Part shown: piece after piece, positions 49,684-62,293 of the stretch
How the letters are laid out: every line of letters starts with the position of its first letter
How positions within the stretch are numbered: position 1 is the stretch's first letter
Assembly (NCBI GenBank): GCA_021234155.1
Contig: JAJEKV010000062.1
Location: forward strand, 6,540,432-6,604,431
Direction of reading: 5' to 3'
Source: Isoetes taiwanensis
Lineage: Eukaryota; Streptophyta; Lycopodiopsida; Isoetales; Isoetaceae
Length of the DNA stretch: 64,000 nucleotides
Position numbers and translations under genes: made by a program
The notes under the pieces: generated by a model
Database searches by the model: none
Told to the model about the DNA's origin: nothing
The model's input: only the letters and a program-made list of their open reading frames with translations

Positions 49684-51969
49684 ATGTCTGTCCGTAATTT
49701 CACGCCAGAAGAACTCCTTTCTCAGACGGCCTCTCGCTTGGAGCGCCATCAGCGTCGGGAAACTGTTCGCGACATGTATGGATCTGCTTATGACATAGAG
49801 GGAGGCCATCTTCGGTCTAGGGCTCATCTACGCCACCAACCGCGGTCCCTGTCTCGGCCCCGTCGGTTCCCGCCCCAAAGCGTGCAAACATTGCTCACAA
49901 CCTCGGTCCCCTCATCACTATCGAGCCTTATCGGGCTCAACCTTCTCAACCGTACTTTTCATACCCACGAACATGCCTACATCCATCATTCTTGAGGGCC
50001 ATACGCCTCGCCTCTTCCTTCACAACCATCATCTCCCGGGGTGGGCACGGATATCCACACGCCTCCTTTGCGCCTCTACCGGGGAATATCCTTTTCCCAC
50101 GTTTCCCGGCGCCCTTCCTGTTTACAACCTTACGGATCTCAAAACCAATGCTCCGGCTACTTCCGTTTCTCAACCGCTAGTCACCCCTTCATCGTGGTCC
50201 TTCGTGCACCATGCCACATCCAACTCAACCTCAATATCCTCACTATACCGCTCCCTGGTCCAGCCCAACACTTTCACATCTACCTTCGGACTGGAAACTG
50301 ACTTATCCCACCTTTGGCAACACGAAGGCAAACCGTTAGACCAAAGTGCTCAGCCCACATGGAAGAATTTGAGGCTCTAGCTGTCCTAAATGGTCATGCG
50401 CAACCTCAACTGAAATTCCACATCTTTTCCACCACCTGCGTGGCTCTCCTCATCAATGGCTCATGTCCAACAAAAGCCATTGGAAACAAGATCTGGTCCG
50501 AAATGAGAACTGCTTTCGCTCTCATTATGGGACCACGGATGATGATCAACTTCATCTCAAGCAACTCAATGAACTTCAACAAGAGCCCACGGAGTCCGCA
50601 GGGATTTTAAGTGGATCGACTTCACATTCTCGCTAAGTAAGCTCAAGGAGTACCCCACACTGAGCCGATTTTGGTCTGGTTTCTCCAAGGACTTCCTCCG
50701 GCTATTCGACTCATGATGAATACACCGCCCCAAGACTTTGGAGCAGGCTATCGACCTTTGTCAATCACTCAATCAATGTTTCCTCCCGTGGCTCTTCAAG
50801 AGCTCCCCGCTCATTCCACCTGTCATGGTTCCACAAACGGCGGTACATTCAGCCTCAACACGCTAATCCCTGCCAAGTATCAAATCGGTGCCATATCCGC
50901 AAATACCAAGGTCATTTGGCAAATGAGTGCAACTCCACCAATGGCCCGCTCATTGCAAGCGATGCAACATGTGCAATCATGCCACGGAAGAGTGCACTCG
51001 CGACTCATCCCACACGGATTCCCGCAACAAAATGGTTTATCAAGTGCAAACCACACCTCGGTAATAATCGCGACTATCGCCAGCCCACCACTTCCGGGTG
51101 CAACCCACTCCAACTCTATAAAGAGCGGGGAGCAACAACGGGATCCAACCCACGCCCTCCTTTTGATCCTTCTAAAGCCGGTGTTATCACCGCCAAGAAT
51201 GGGGTCATACCACCCGGCGTGTCCTCAACTTCCACAAGTTCAAGTACGACTTCCGCACAAATCAGACCACATCGGTCCGCCTCACCTACTACCAACTCTG
51301 GATTGCTAATGGCAAACAAGGCCCGAGACCCGGTTCTTAAGAAGCCACCAAGAGCCTCGGCAATCACGCTATCAACCGGCTCCAAAGAAATCAACCTCAG
51401 CTGGATCAACAAGCACAAGAGGAAATCTTTTCGGGCACTTAATCCTCCAATCCAGCCGCCAAATTGGGTTGGTTTAGTTTCACGCCGGACCAAGGCATCA
51501 CGTCCCTTAACCATTATTCAATGGCACGCTAATGCGCTTTGCAGTTGACACCATTCCTCATGAGGACGAAAAAAAGGTTCACTTTGCACCTGACTTGGAG
51601 AAGCTCATGCCACATGTCATGCCAAAAGTTCGCCAAAGCATTTTGAACCTCATGCAAGCTGCGGAAGGCCGCACATTGGCAAATGTTCATGCCACCACCA
51701 GAGCTCAACAAAGACAAGATACACCTTCCACATCTCAACCTCCACGCTCTCAGACGTATCCCAATATTGCTGCCGAGGTTGACTTACTCAAAGAAGTTGC
51801 TGCTTCACTACCACGCACTCCAGCACCAGTGGAACCAGCAGATCCTTTTTCTCATGTGCCTCTAGAACTCCAAGAGGAGCTAGCCAAGATCAAAATTCCT
51901 TTAAGCTTGGCAACCATTTTGAAACTCGTCCCGCTCTCAAGGACCAAGTTACCACTCCCAACTGTTTAG
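49684..51969 (+). pseudogene. Tat-like gag, broken
   Basis: ATG at 49684 opens a basic, Arg-rich N-part (MSVRNFTPEELLSQTASRLE). After shifts near 49870 and 50350 come gag-core words (LKQLNELQQEPTESAG near 50560, then TLSRFWSGFSKDFL near 50660). A canonical zinc knuckle Cys-x2-Cys-x4-His-x4-Cys lies at 50954-50995. The final long frame (51532-51969) includes acidic and Pro-rich linker sequence before the protease. At least five frame changes are needed, so no gag protein can be made. Confidence 0.75.
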
Positions 51970-51999
51970 TTGGGTCAGGCATACCTCTACACCCACGGT

Positions 52000-53640
52000 C
52001 CATGCCACGGTGGGTAATCAAGAAGTCAACCATGTTCAAATAGATGGAGGTAGCGCAAGTCAATCTCATCACGGATAAACTCCGCAAACAAATGGGCATC
52101 ACACAACTCTTTTCGTGCCCCATATGACATCAAGTTGGCTAATGGCCATATCCGCGACCTCAAGCGCCACACCTCTTCTTCACATCAACATCGGTGATCT
52201 CCGGCTTCCCCATGGAATTTGGAGTTTGGAAAGGCGAAGATCCAGTGACTATGAAATGTTGGTCTACAGACCTTTTCTCCGCCGGGCAAAGAGTATCCAT
52301 TCTTGGGCCACGGACCCAGTTAGTCATCAGCGATGGTCATCTCAATGCCACCATGGACTTGCAAACAAGGCGGGATCATTTCTGTGGACAATGCGGAACC
52401 CTCTCTCGCATACGCAGTGAAGAAGCTCAGAATATTTATCAAGTTCAGGCTCCACCTCAAGGAGTCGCCTCCGTCATCCTACCCGAATATCTTTGATCCT
52501 TGGGAGAAATGACTCTTGATCGGGGACCAGGCTTGGCTGCTTTGTTTGACCCTTTACCCGCTCCTTGCAATCGAATCCAACGTGGTTGATCCCTTTTCAG
52601 ATCTTGAACCTCCCGCAACTCTTTGTTGATGTACACTGTCATGAAGCAACCCTGGATGGATGAAACCGAAAGCAACCCTCTTTTTCACCACGCAGTGCCA
52701 ATGATCCGGTTATGCTCCAACCTCCCGCACACATTGTCGGGGATACTAAAGTAATACCCCATATTCGACTCGTAAGTCGTAGATTGTGGACGTGGGCAAC
52801 AATCAACTCGTCGCATTGCCGCAAATCTTCCGCTCCTTATCGTAACAGGCCGCCAAGCCGTTCACAAAATTCAAACACATTTTCACTGGAGTTACGAGAG
52901 ATCTTCTGGGAATCAACAAAAGCTTGGGGAACTCACCATTCCTACCAAATCTGATGCACGACCAGTTTAGCAACGATGCGATGTGCTCAACCCTAATTAC
53001 CGCGGATCGCGTCCAAGGCGGAAATTGACAAACTCCTTGCCGCAGTTTGATCTATGAGGTCAAACATTTCCAAATGGGTGAGCCCCATCGCCATTGCCCT
53101 CAAACACAATGGTAAGATCCGCCGTGTGGACTATCGGAAACTCAATCAGGCCACGGGCGTGATCATTTTCCACTTCCCTTCACTGCACAGGTTCGGAAGA
53201 GGTGGTCGGACATGAGATGTACTCCTTCATGGATGGTTTTTCTCGCTACAATCGGATCTCAATCAAAGAATCTGATCAACTCAAGACTACTTTCACCACC
53301 CTGCGGGGCACGTTTTGCCTACAAGGTGGTTCCTTTTGGATTATCAAACTCTCCCTCAACGTTTTCAACGCATCATGCTCTCGGTTTTCATGATTTCATG
53401 AAGGAAAATCCCTTCTTGCAAAATTTTTCAAGATGATTTCTCACGCCTACTGAGTTCCATGGCTGACCATTTGGATAAATTGGAACTCGTCTTCGAAATG
53501 TGATGAGTCCCAAGATTAGTCTCAATCGAGAAATGCACCTTTTGCGCCACCTCCGGTGTTCCGTTAGGGCCATGTTGTCGAAAGCGTGTATCACCACGCA
53601 TCCCCGCCAAAATCGGTTGTGTGCTCAAGGCTCAAGCACC
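52000..53640 (+). pseudogene. Tat-like protease and reverse transcriptase, broken
   Basis: A protease-like VQIDGGSA, with the DGGS form usual in Tat elements, lies near 52041. The RT starts near 53065 with KWVSPIAIALKHNGKIRRVDYRKLNQ. It goes on with FMDGFSRYNRISIKESDQLKTTF (Asp in FMDGFS) near 53228 and FGLSNSPSTF near 53335. The catalytic box has decayed to QDDFSRLLSS near 53433 where YVDD would be expected. Many stops and shifts. Confidence 0.75.
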
Positions 53641-53759
53641 AGCCAATATCAAGGAGACACGCTCTTTCCCGGGTAAGGTCAATTATTACTCCACCTTCAT
53701 ACCGGACTAGCAGCCATTGCGGGGATCCCATTCATAAACTCACGGGTGACTTGAATCCA

Positions 53760-54240
53760 CGGGCTTGAATTCCCAGGCGGATCTTTCCAACAACAAGCTT
53801 TTGCTTACTTTCGTGCACCGGTTCTTGTTCCTCCTCAATGGGACAAGCCCTTTCACGTTCATGTAGATGTGTCGGCGTTTGCTATTGAGCTGTTCTTTCT
53901 CAAGAATATGATGCGCATTAATCGACAAACCAAATCGCTACGCCGGTAGAAAACTCAATTCTCACGAAGCAACTATTCTCGCCACGGGCGTGAAGCTTTG
54001 GGTCTCATTTTTCGTGTTCAACGCTCCGTCATTACCTCTTGGGCAGTCAAATCAAGTTCTTTGTGGACCACCAAGCACTCCTCTATTTGATCAACAAGTC
54101 CCGCCCACGGGCCGCATTGCTCATTGGGTCCTTCTTCTCAAAAGAATTTGCTCCTTTTGAAATCGTTCATAAGGCCGGGCAAATCTCATGTCGTCCCGGA
54201 TTATCTTTCACGCATCCACACGGATGATCCCTCAACCGAG
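53760..54240 (+). pseudogene. Tat-like RNase H, broken
   Basis: Words PFHVHVDVSAFAI (first Asp of RNase H, near 53850), REALGLIF near 53990, FFVDHQALLYLINKSRPRA near 54060 and PGKSHVVPDYLSRIH near 54175 occur in order. The region links RT to integrase. Confidence 0.75.
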
Positions 54241-54459
54241 TCTCGGACGCCTTTCCCGATGCTCAGACTCTTTTTAGTCACGGCAACACCACATTGGTTC
54301 CATGATTTTCAGTACCTCCTCACGGGTGCTCTTCCACCGTAAGGCGAGACGGCTCTCCGCCAAGCGACAATCCTGCCGCTATCAATTTCTCCGAGAGGTC
54401 CGCGGACTACACCATGGTTGCGGGACATCTCTACAAAAGGGTAAGGACACCATCCTTCG

Positions 54460-55558
54460 ACGACTGTGTTCTACCTCATGAAGTTCCGTGATATTGTTCG
54501 AGAAGCTCATCAAGGGCTAGGTGGTGGTCATTTTCATGGTGACACCACGACGCCAAAAATCCTTCTAGCGGGTATTATTGGCCCACGCTCTTCAAAGATG
54601 CTCACGCCACGCCAAGCATCGCAGGACGCTTGCTGCCGGGTGGGACGCCCCACGCCCGTGATTTTCTTCCCTTGACGCTGGTCGCCACGCCACTTCCCTT
54701 CAAGCAAATGGGGAATGGACTTTGTGGGACCTATAGATCCTCCCCGCTGCACACCCGCGTCTGCTACATTCGGTTCTCACCGACCACGCCACCAAATGGG
54801 CGGAAGCTTGTGCACTTTCGCACAACACCGCAGCAAGCACGCCTAGGGTCCTCTATCAACAAATTATCACGCGATTCGCCTTGCCCCACGGAGCTGGTCA
54901 AGTGACCGTGGTGTCCATTTCATCAACCATACTATCAAGGAGCCGACGGATTATCTCCCCGATACATCATCACAAGAGCACACCTTACTATCCTCAAGGT
55001 AATGGTTTGGCGAAAGCACCAACAAAACTCGGGTCACCATTCTCAAGAAAATTTTGACGCTTCCCTTGCATTGGCGGACAAAACTTCCCATCGTTCTTTG
55101 GGCCTACAATACTTGTTTCAAGATTGCTACCGGTCACTCCTTTTTAAATTGGTTTATGGTCGGGAAGCTCTCATGCCGTTTGAATACATCCTTCCAACAC
55201 TCCGCTTTTCAAGCACTTGCTCATAATCCATCCGCCGCGACTCAAAGAAAGGGTCTATCAATTAGAACGGTTGGATGAACTTCTGAAGGGATGCTTATAT
55301 TCGTGTTCTTCATGGACAAATTGCAAAAAATCTTTACATGACAAACATCGAAGACAAAAACATTCAAAGAAGGCGATTTGGTTCTTCTTTATGATTCCGT
55401 ACAAAAAATTTTCGGGTAAACTCAAGTTTCGTTGGCTCGGCCCTTATCAAATTGTTCAAGTGGTTAGACCAAGCGTTTTCCAACCGGGCGAGTTAGATGG
55501 CACTCCATTACCTACATTGGTTAATGGTTTTCGTCTCAAAACATTTCATCACACGTAA
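54460..55558 (+). pseudogene. Tat-like integrase, broken
   Basis: The His-His part DIVREAHQGLGGGHFHGDTT lies near 54490 and MDFVGPIDPP near 54715. LTDHATKWAEA (first Asp) follows near 54780, SDRGVHFINHT (second Asp) near 54905 and a Glu-region remnant near 55010. AYNTCFKIATGHS is near 55110, and the C-terminal LGPYQIVQVVRPSVF near 55440 is the GPY module. The last frame ends at TAA 55556-55558. Several frame shifts inactivate it. Confidence 0.8.
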
Positions 55559-58500
55559 AGTTTTTTAAAATCAACAAACAGATACGATTCAAGAAGCAAA
55601 CACCAACGTAAAGTGACTAGAAAGGCGGCATATTCTATTATAGTGGAGATTTTTTTTACAAAATGTGGGCTAACCGGCCTATTTCCGCTTATGGGCACCG
55701 CCTTATATACAAAAAAACGGGCTCAGAGCCCTATCTACTAAGTCCTAAGAGGAAAACCCTCTACTCCGGGTTCGAGCAGAGGTGATGCGAGGAGATGGTA
55801 GAGGTTCTCGCGCCAGATCCCAAATAAGGTGCGTAACCACCTCCATCCCGTTGGTCTTCTGTAGGGATGTTTGCCATCCCGACACCGGCCGCCCATTCAA
55901 TGCCACGGTTGTGGCAGCGCCAGAGGTCCAGACAATTCATCTTGCAGGTAATCCACTCCTGACAGTTCGTGGGCATAGTGCAGTCCTCGTTCAAACCAGC
56001 AGCAGCCATGCTGAGCGCCATCGGATGCCTTCGTTACTCCCGGTTCGTCTTATATAGCCAACTGAGGAACTCCTTGTCGACGTGGACCAATCACACAAAT
56101 CGCCAACGTGTTTGCAATGCAAGGCTGTTTCTAAAATGAGAATCTTTTCTCCCGCCGCATATCTAGCCATGGTACCTTCTGACACATTCCTTTTAATGAT
56201 ATCCCACTTCGAGTTGCCAGCATTGAATGCAATTTCTTCTTTTCACGCCCGTCGAACATTAATGTGTGTCCTTTGCCCACCTGTCACATCCGATCCTTCT
56301 TTCACGTCTCATCCTCACCGTTCATTGCTTCTCCCTTACGTTTTTGGGACTTAGCCAAATTTTTGCCTCTCAAGACACTTGCTTGGCATCTTTCGACACG
56401 GCACCATCAACGGCTCGGTTTAGCCCTCTTCATACCTCTTCCGCCTCGGTTGTAAGCCCTAAAAAAAAACCTTTTCGTTCTTCTGCGCCTTTGTCCTCCG
56501 TGCTCGACTTTCGTCCTCCGCCTTTGAATCACTCTTCGTTTCTGCAAATCGTTACCATGGCTGCCCCAAGATTTTCTACACTTCAAGCTCACGCTCCCCA
56601 AGGATCCGGCTCTTTTTGCATCGTATCCTTCTTGGCCCACTTTTCCGTGAAGCCCTTGTTGGCCCAAATAAAGAAGTCGCTGAACCAACAAGCTTTAATA
56701 ATTCTCTCAAATGGAACTTCCCGGCTCCAAATCCGACCGGACGCAGTTCATCGCCAATATCGTTAACAGCCCGAAGGTTACACCACTGCGGGTCGATGGC
56801 ACCACCATTTCGCTGACTCAACATTTGATTTCTGAGGTATTTCATATTCCCTTGCACACCCCTTGTTTATCATGGTCTGCCATACAGGATCTCGATGTCA
56901 CAGAGTTTGGTGCACCTCCTTATCATGCCAATGTCCCTCGTCGACCAATATCGACAAGCCTCCACGAAACCTTTTTGTTAAATTTTCGTAGGCATAAAGT
57001 TCCTTGGGTATTCTATCAAGAACACCCATATCAATAAGCCTTTCTATAACCCCGGTCCTCTTTGCTACACACTCCAACCACCACATAGATTGGCCCCAAA
57101 TGATGTTCTATCGTCTTCTCCAAGAAATGGACCGCCAGGTGCCACTTCCATTTCCGGAAGTTTCGTGGGGAGGCCACTTTCAAGCCCTCATCCATCATTA
57201 CTTCCTCCCACACCACAAAATTCTCATAATTCCACTCGGGGCTCCCTTCCAATAACTAACCGAGCCGGGCACTTCACGCCCTTCTTCCTCTGGTCATGTC
57301 CAAAGTCCGCGACACCCATGTCCTTTGTCTCCTCCTCCGCTACACCATCCAGTTCACACCATCTTTCCCAAACATCACAAACTGGCAACCGGCTCCACCA
57401 CCACAACACCCTCGTCGGGTTGTTGTATCAAGATCGCCGGGATGCTCAAGCCGCCGCTCTCAAGTTGCTAAGAATCCCAAGACGCTCTTATGAGCGGGTT
57501 CAACGGGCACTAGAGGCCTACGATGCGGTACACACCGGGACCTTCAAGCACGCCTTTGCCCAAGTTGCAACTTTGGAGGCCAAACTTCAAGACAAGCACG
57601 GAGTTCTCTTTACGGCTCATACGCATCTCAAAAATGCACAAGATCAAGTCAGCCAACTTGCAGATCAACGTGCTCGGCCCAATCAGAAATTCAGAATTTA
57701 TTGGAGCACAACAAGTCCAAAGTCAGCCTCCTCGAAAGTACCAAGGACGCCGATATTGCTAAGCTCAACGCCTTGTAACTCGAACTTTGTGAAAAATTTC
57801 AGCACTCAAGTTCAAAACCTTACATGTAATCGGGACGCTCAAGTTGCCTCCTTGACGGCTCGGCTTTCTACACGCACAGAACCTCTCAGCTCACCTCTCT
57901 TCAAGATCGCCTTTCGAGGTGCGTAAATCTTGGATACCGGATGACGCCGGAGATTGCCGCGGTGCCGCCTCAATACTCCGGAAATCCTCCTCCCAGTCAA
58001 CACTTTCGAAACGGGTCCGGTGACCGATCCGCTTTCGCCGCTAGAAAGGGACAACCGGATCCGCGGATCTTGAACAACGGCTACGCAAGTTATTCGGGTC
58101 TGGCGATGAGGCTCAAGCAAAACTTGACGCCCATACCGCCATTCTTAACCGTAATGCCCGTTGACTTCCGGTTCCTTCCTCGCTATCACGATTATGTGGT
58201 TGCTCGCCGCCACCTCTTCCTTTTCGGGCGGCATGCGGCGGATGGACTCGTGGGATATTCCCCGAAGCAAAGGCAGATTTTCTTCGGATTTGGCCAGAAC
58301 TCTCCATTGAAGACAAAGGGTTGTGCTGTGCCCTTGTGGTCTTTGATCTCATACACTGTGCCGATCCAGACTTTATCACCTTCAGAGTTGTTCAGCCCAT
58401 GGCTTACATATTTCATGATTTCTATCTCGGTGATACACAGAACACTTTCGAAATGGGTCACGCCACTCTTTCGGTGGTGACCCCACGGCAATGGGTGCTT

Positions 58501-59520
58501 CAGGATAACAATCCATATCTTGTGGATCCTGCTCAGACCCAAACTCTTCATCAGGAGTACATGCCGGAGCTTGCCAATCATTTATCTCTCTGGCAAGCGG
58601 AAGCGCTGCAACAGATAAGGAAGTATCTAGGACATCCCGAGGATCTTCCCTATGCACAAATTTATATCAGACACCTCATGGGTTACAATCAATTCACGAG
58701 CTCGTTGGATAGCAAGACGGTCCCCGCGGGATGGGATAGCCCTCTGTCAACTCTCAACTCTCGCTTCTCTTTTGGGATCGTTGGTGTCAAGCTCTTGATC
58801 CGGATCTTGTCGATCAATTCAGGGGAGACCACAAGCAACCCACGCCCACGGGCATGGTTCCTTCTCCCTATGCTTCCCCGGGCGCCTCCTCCCGGAGTTC
58901 CCCGACTTTCGATTGGGCCTCCTTTTTGGACCAAGGTCATGGATGGTCATGCCGGATGGACTCCACCTCAGATCTCGACGGATCTCCGGTGGGATCCACG
59001 TTTTTGTTCGGCCACACATTGGGAAGAAGGTGCCACCGATACCACCACCTTAATTGGATCTACATTGCTAATGGCGTGGTTGGCAACGCCCGGCGGATGC
59101 GCTTCATGGTCTTGACACCTTCTTGCGGGAATGCCACCACCTCACGATCCTTCGGTCCATCTTCAAGCGTGTTTTTGTGCTGCTCTCAAATGCATTTTGC
59201 TAAGCTCCTTAAATCGGTCACGGGCCCCATTTTTCAATCCGAATGCGATTAATGTCAAGGCCTTTGGCCTCCGGACTGCCTCCTCATGGAATGTCAAGAC
59301 ATTTCTTGAGGCGCCCATCGCCCTTTGAAGACATGGTATGCGATCTCGCTTTCTTATTGATGCAGGTCCTGCCCTTTGGCCAAAACACTCCTCCCCGCTC
59401 TTCAAACACGCCGGGATCTCATTAGCCGATTACCATAATGGTGCCCGCCCTCACTCGTGAGGATCACTTTCGAACGAGATGGCTTCCGCCCTAAAACCCT
59501 TCCTCCTTTTCTTCACTCAC
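55559..59520 (+). other. extra 4-kb region between pol and 3' LTR with broken additional ORF(s)
   Basis: This is the part that distinguishes the element from simple gypsy copies. It has long broken plus-strand frames with real protein character: TQFIANIVNSPKVTPLRVDG leading to SEVFHIPLHTP (56740-56860), then a coiled-coil-like Ala/Gln/His-rich stretch with KLLRIPRRSYERVQRALEAY (57470-57700). An aromatic-rich stretch follows, VVQPMAYIFHDFYLGDTQNT to LANHLSLWQAEALQQIRKYL (58390-58640). The first part resembles the putative transposon-protein domain in additional ORFs of Tat and Ogre elements. I cannot assign a function. A short G-rich tract (GGTGGGGGAG) precedes the 3' LTR. Confidence 0.6.
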
Positions 59521-59544
59521 GGGGTGTCGCGTTTGGTGGGGGAG

Positions 59545-60122
59545 TGTTAGTCCTGTGCCTCCTGGTACGGGACTATTCATGCATACTGACAGACCAGGTC
59601 AAGCTCAAGGATCCCTCACCCACGGGTCAGCCATCAAAGGCTCGGCCAGAAGACCAAAATGAACCCACCGCGATCAAAGCTGCGTCCGTCAACAAGAGGC
59701 GCCGCCAGACAAAGTGACGTCACCGCCGCCGTCGGCGTCGGCGTGATTCTAGGCACTTCAAGAGGCACCGCCAACATTCCTCGCAAATCAGGCCTCCTTC
59801 GAGGAGTCGCACAGAGATCACCGAGTGTCTATATTGGGCCAAAGGCCATTGTACTATATATATGAGTAGAGCTAGCACATGAGTTTTTAGATGAGTTTTG
59901 AGTCTTGTCTCCTTTCAGTTTTTCTCTCTATTGTGAGAGCTCATGTATGTTCATCATTGATATCAAGGAAGCTTATCATTTTCCTCTCATTTGTTCTGTT
60001 TTCTTCTTCTTCTTCTCTTCTTGCAAATCCCGCGTGACATAGTCCCCCGGACTCTCCTGTTAGATCCACGGGTCCTCACAGAGGGCTGTCTTCCAGGAGT
60101 TCCCGAACCCAGACCCTAAACA
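59545..60122 (+). repeat. 3' LTR of Tat-like element
   Basis: 578 bp, starting TGTTAGTCCTGTG after the purine tract and ending CCCTAAACA. From about 59735 to the end it is almost the same as the 5' LTR; the first half has several indels. Confidence 0.9.
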
Positions 60123-60127
60123 CAAAA

Positions 60128-61639
60128 CATTATGTGAAAGTTCAGAGGGTTATGCTAACATTCAAAGTCTTAAAACGTTGCAAGTTTGATGGAAAGAATA
60201 GTGAAAGATTTCACAACAGGTACAAGTTACAGGAACTGGACCATAGCAGTTATAAAAGATCGAAAAACAAACGTACAAGTTCACTTTTTTATCAGAGGAT
60301 TATCCAAGTATACAAAACAGTGCACAAAATATTGGCTTTTACCCTGATTTAAATGTGGTAATTCAGCATGGATCAAGTATGTTCTACAATTGAGTTTTGG
60401 CTCTTTTGTTTTGGGAACAACAGATATCTATAAAATTTGTGAAGGTTCAGGCAAGGAGGAAATTTTACCGTTAATTTGTCACAAATTTAATAAAACCTTT
60501 ACAAATAACGGAAGGCTTTTCAAAGTCACAATTTGCTATTAAAATATATTTTAAACAATGGACAAAATGACACATTCTTTAGATATTTTGTGCAGCCTTT
60601 CTAAATTTAATTTAGACAATGAATTTGTCAGTTATGTAATATGTAAATGCAGCCTTTCTAAGCTTAACTTAACCAGCGAATTTGTCAAGTTCGTAGCCAA
60701 TGTATTTGGCCAATTTGTGTAGTATGTAAATTCTTTACACATGACTCGCTTCTTCCACCCATCTTCTATGTAGTTGCAAATAAAATTGCTGTTTGCCAGA
60801 GATAGAACCAAGAACTGAGACTCCATGGCGTTGGCAACAGTTACAGAAGGATTGTTTAACATCATAAAGATCCAACAGCACAGCCAACATGATAAGGATT
60901 TTGTGTCCAAATATGTATGTAAAACAGACTCTTCTTCCAAAATATGGACCACTCTATATTACTAAAACTGCTATTAGGCATAAGTGTCACATACTAACAA
61001 TGCAGCTCAAAATCACCATTTCAACAACAACAACGTGGTCTGCTAGTTCTTCCAAGACATCCTCTCAGAACAGTTAAAAGATCTGATGTATCAGCTGCAG
61101 GTGATCATGCGCATGGTCTCAACCATTTTTAATGCAGCGAGAAATGTATTAAACTGTTCGCATTCCATCTCTTTTTTTAGTTGTGTTAGAAAGGCATTAA
61201 CCTTCTCCACTTTTGTAATTTCTTCAATTTCCAATATGATTTGAGGGATTTGAGAGACATATGCTGCTTAAGAACGAGCCTTGCTAGGCATCTCGAGGCT
61301 GAAGGTCTGCATATAAAGGAACCAATTGTTTCTATAAATCATGCCATAAATTTAACTATAAAGCCAGTCCTATATTGCATGCTTGAAGGTATGGGACAAC
61401 AATAACTAGCATTGTCCTGCCCCAAGGTTTGCATCCCTGCACTCCCACACACGGTGAGATCTGAGACATTACCGTAATGTGTGATTAGAACTGTAAGGTC
61501 TCAAGGGCAGATCTTAGATTTGTCTAGCGGAGTACTACCCATCATAAATATTCTAACTTACAAGCACCAAAAATGGTGGTGATACAATATGAAGCAACAT
61601 GGTAGGATGTGCCTCCTGACTCTTGAGATGAAGGTAGGT
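60128..61639. other. no gene recognised
   Basis: AT-rich; frames up to about 100 codons (for example minus strand 60632-60952) but no family recognised and no splice pattern. Confidence 0.35.
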
Positions 61640-61705
61640 TTTCGGTAACTATGTGGTAGAGCACTTGGTTGGCCTGTAAGCAGGTTTCAGTTTGCTACTC
61701 CCAGA
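61640..61705 (+). mobile_element. tRNA-like sequence, possible SINE head
   Basis: Contains an A-box-like TGGTAGAGCACTTGG, an anticodon-like CCTGTAAGCAGG (TGT, Thr) and a weak B-box-like GGTTTCAGTTTGCTACTCCC in tRNA order. Stems do not close, so not a functional tRNA. It resembles the 39.35-kb sequence in type and anticodon family. Confidence 0.35.
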
Positions 61706-62293
61706 AGTTAAGGTCGTCTCACTATTTTTACATTCATGACATCTTTGGGATTTTGGCATCAATGGAACAGCCATTAGACAGTTAAAAGGCATCACTCCTT
61801 GACACGAGTGTGCAAAGGCCATACGTAAATATAATGTAGGAAGTTCTAATACATGCAAGTATGTTTCGACACACCTGTGTCATTATTCTTGTTGCAATAT
61901 TCGGTTGGGACCTCTTGCCTTTTGACCCTTGTTCGAAACTTGATGGGAACTAAAGGTAAACTAGTTCGAAGGAAAGATTGAGCACTCCTTTAACATAAAT
62001 GCCAACGGTAATCGACATTGACGACCACTAAAACTTCTGGCGTGATGTGATGAATAAATCCATGGTGAAGACAAGAACCTTACGGGTATGCGGCATATAT
62101 GAGCTTAGTTCAGTACTTCACTTTCGTTGTATTGGCTTTTTGATGGATTAGGCTCCCAATGGTGTCTCATCCGGCGGTGTTACAAAATGACCGAGGGATG
62201 ATAACGCCTCTCCCCATTACATGGTCTATTCAAAAGGTTAGTTCAAAAGCTTTAGTGTTATGTCATAATATCCAATGGTTGTTTAAACTTCAG
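61706..62293. other. no gene recognised
   Basis: No frame or repeat recognised. Upstream exons of the TFIIF-beta gene would be expected here but I could not find them. Confidence 0.35.

Larger units (their letters stand above)
49043..60122 (+). mobile_element. Ty3/gypsy Tat-like retrotransposon, 11,080 bp
   Basis: LTRs at both ends (49043-49636 and 59545-60122) start TGTTAGTCCTGTG and end AAACA, and CAAAA is repeated just outside both (49038-49042 and 60123-60127). The primer-binding site and the extra region after pol point to the Tat lineage of non-chromodomain gypsy elements. Gag and pol are all in pieces. The LTRs agree well in their right 300 bp but have several indels in the left 250 bp, so the insertion is old. 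It landed directly after the HSCB remnant. Confidence 0.9.

Noticed and set aside
50671-51309. 212-residue frame in the Tat-like gag region as a protein
   Set aside because: The zinc knuckle is read in another frame across the same bases, so this frame is a shadow.
57090-57926. 278-residue plus-strand frame as a host gene
   Set aside because: It lies between the LTRs of the Tat-like element in one of several overlapping frames of its extra region, and the protein-like sense passes from frame to frame.
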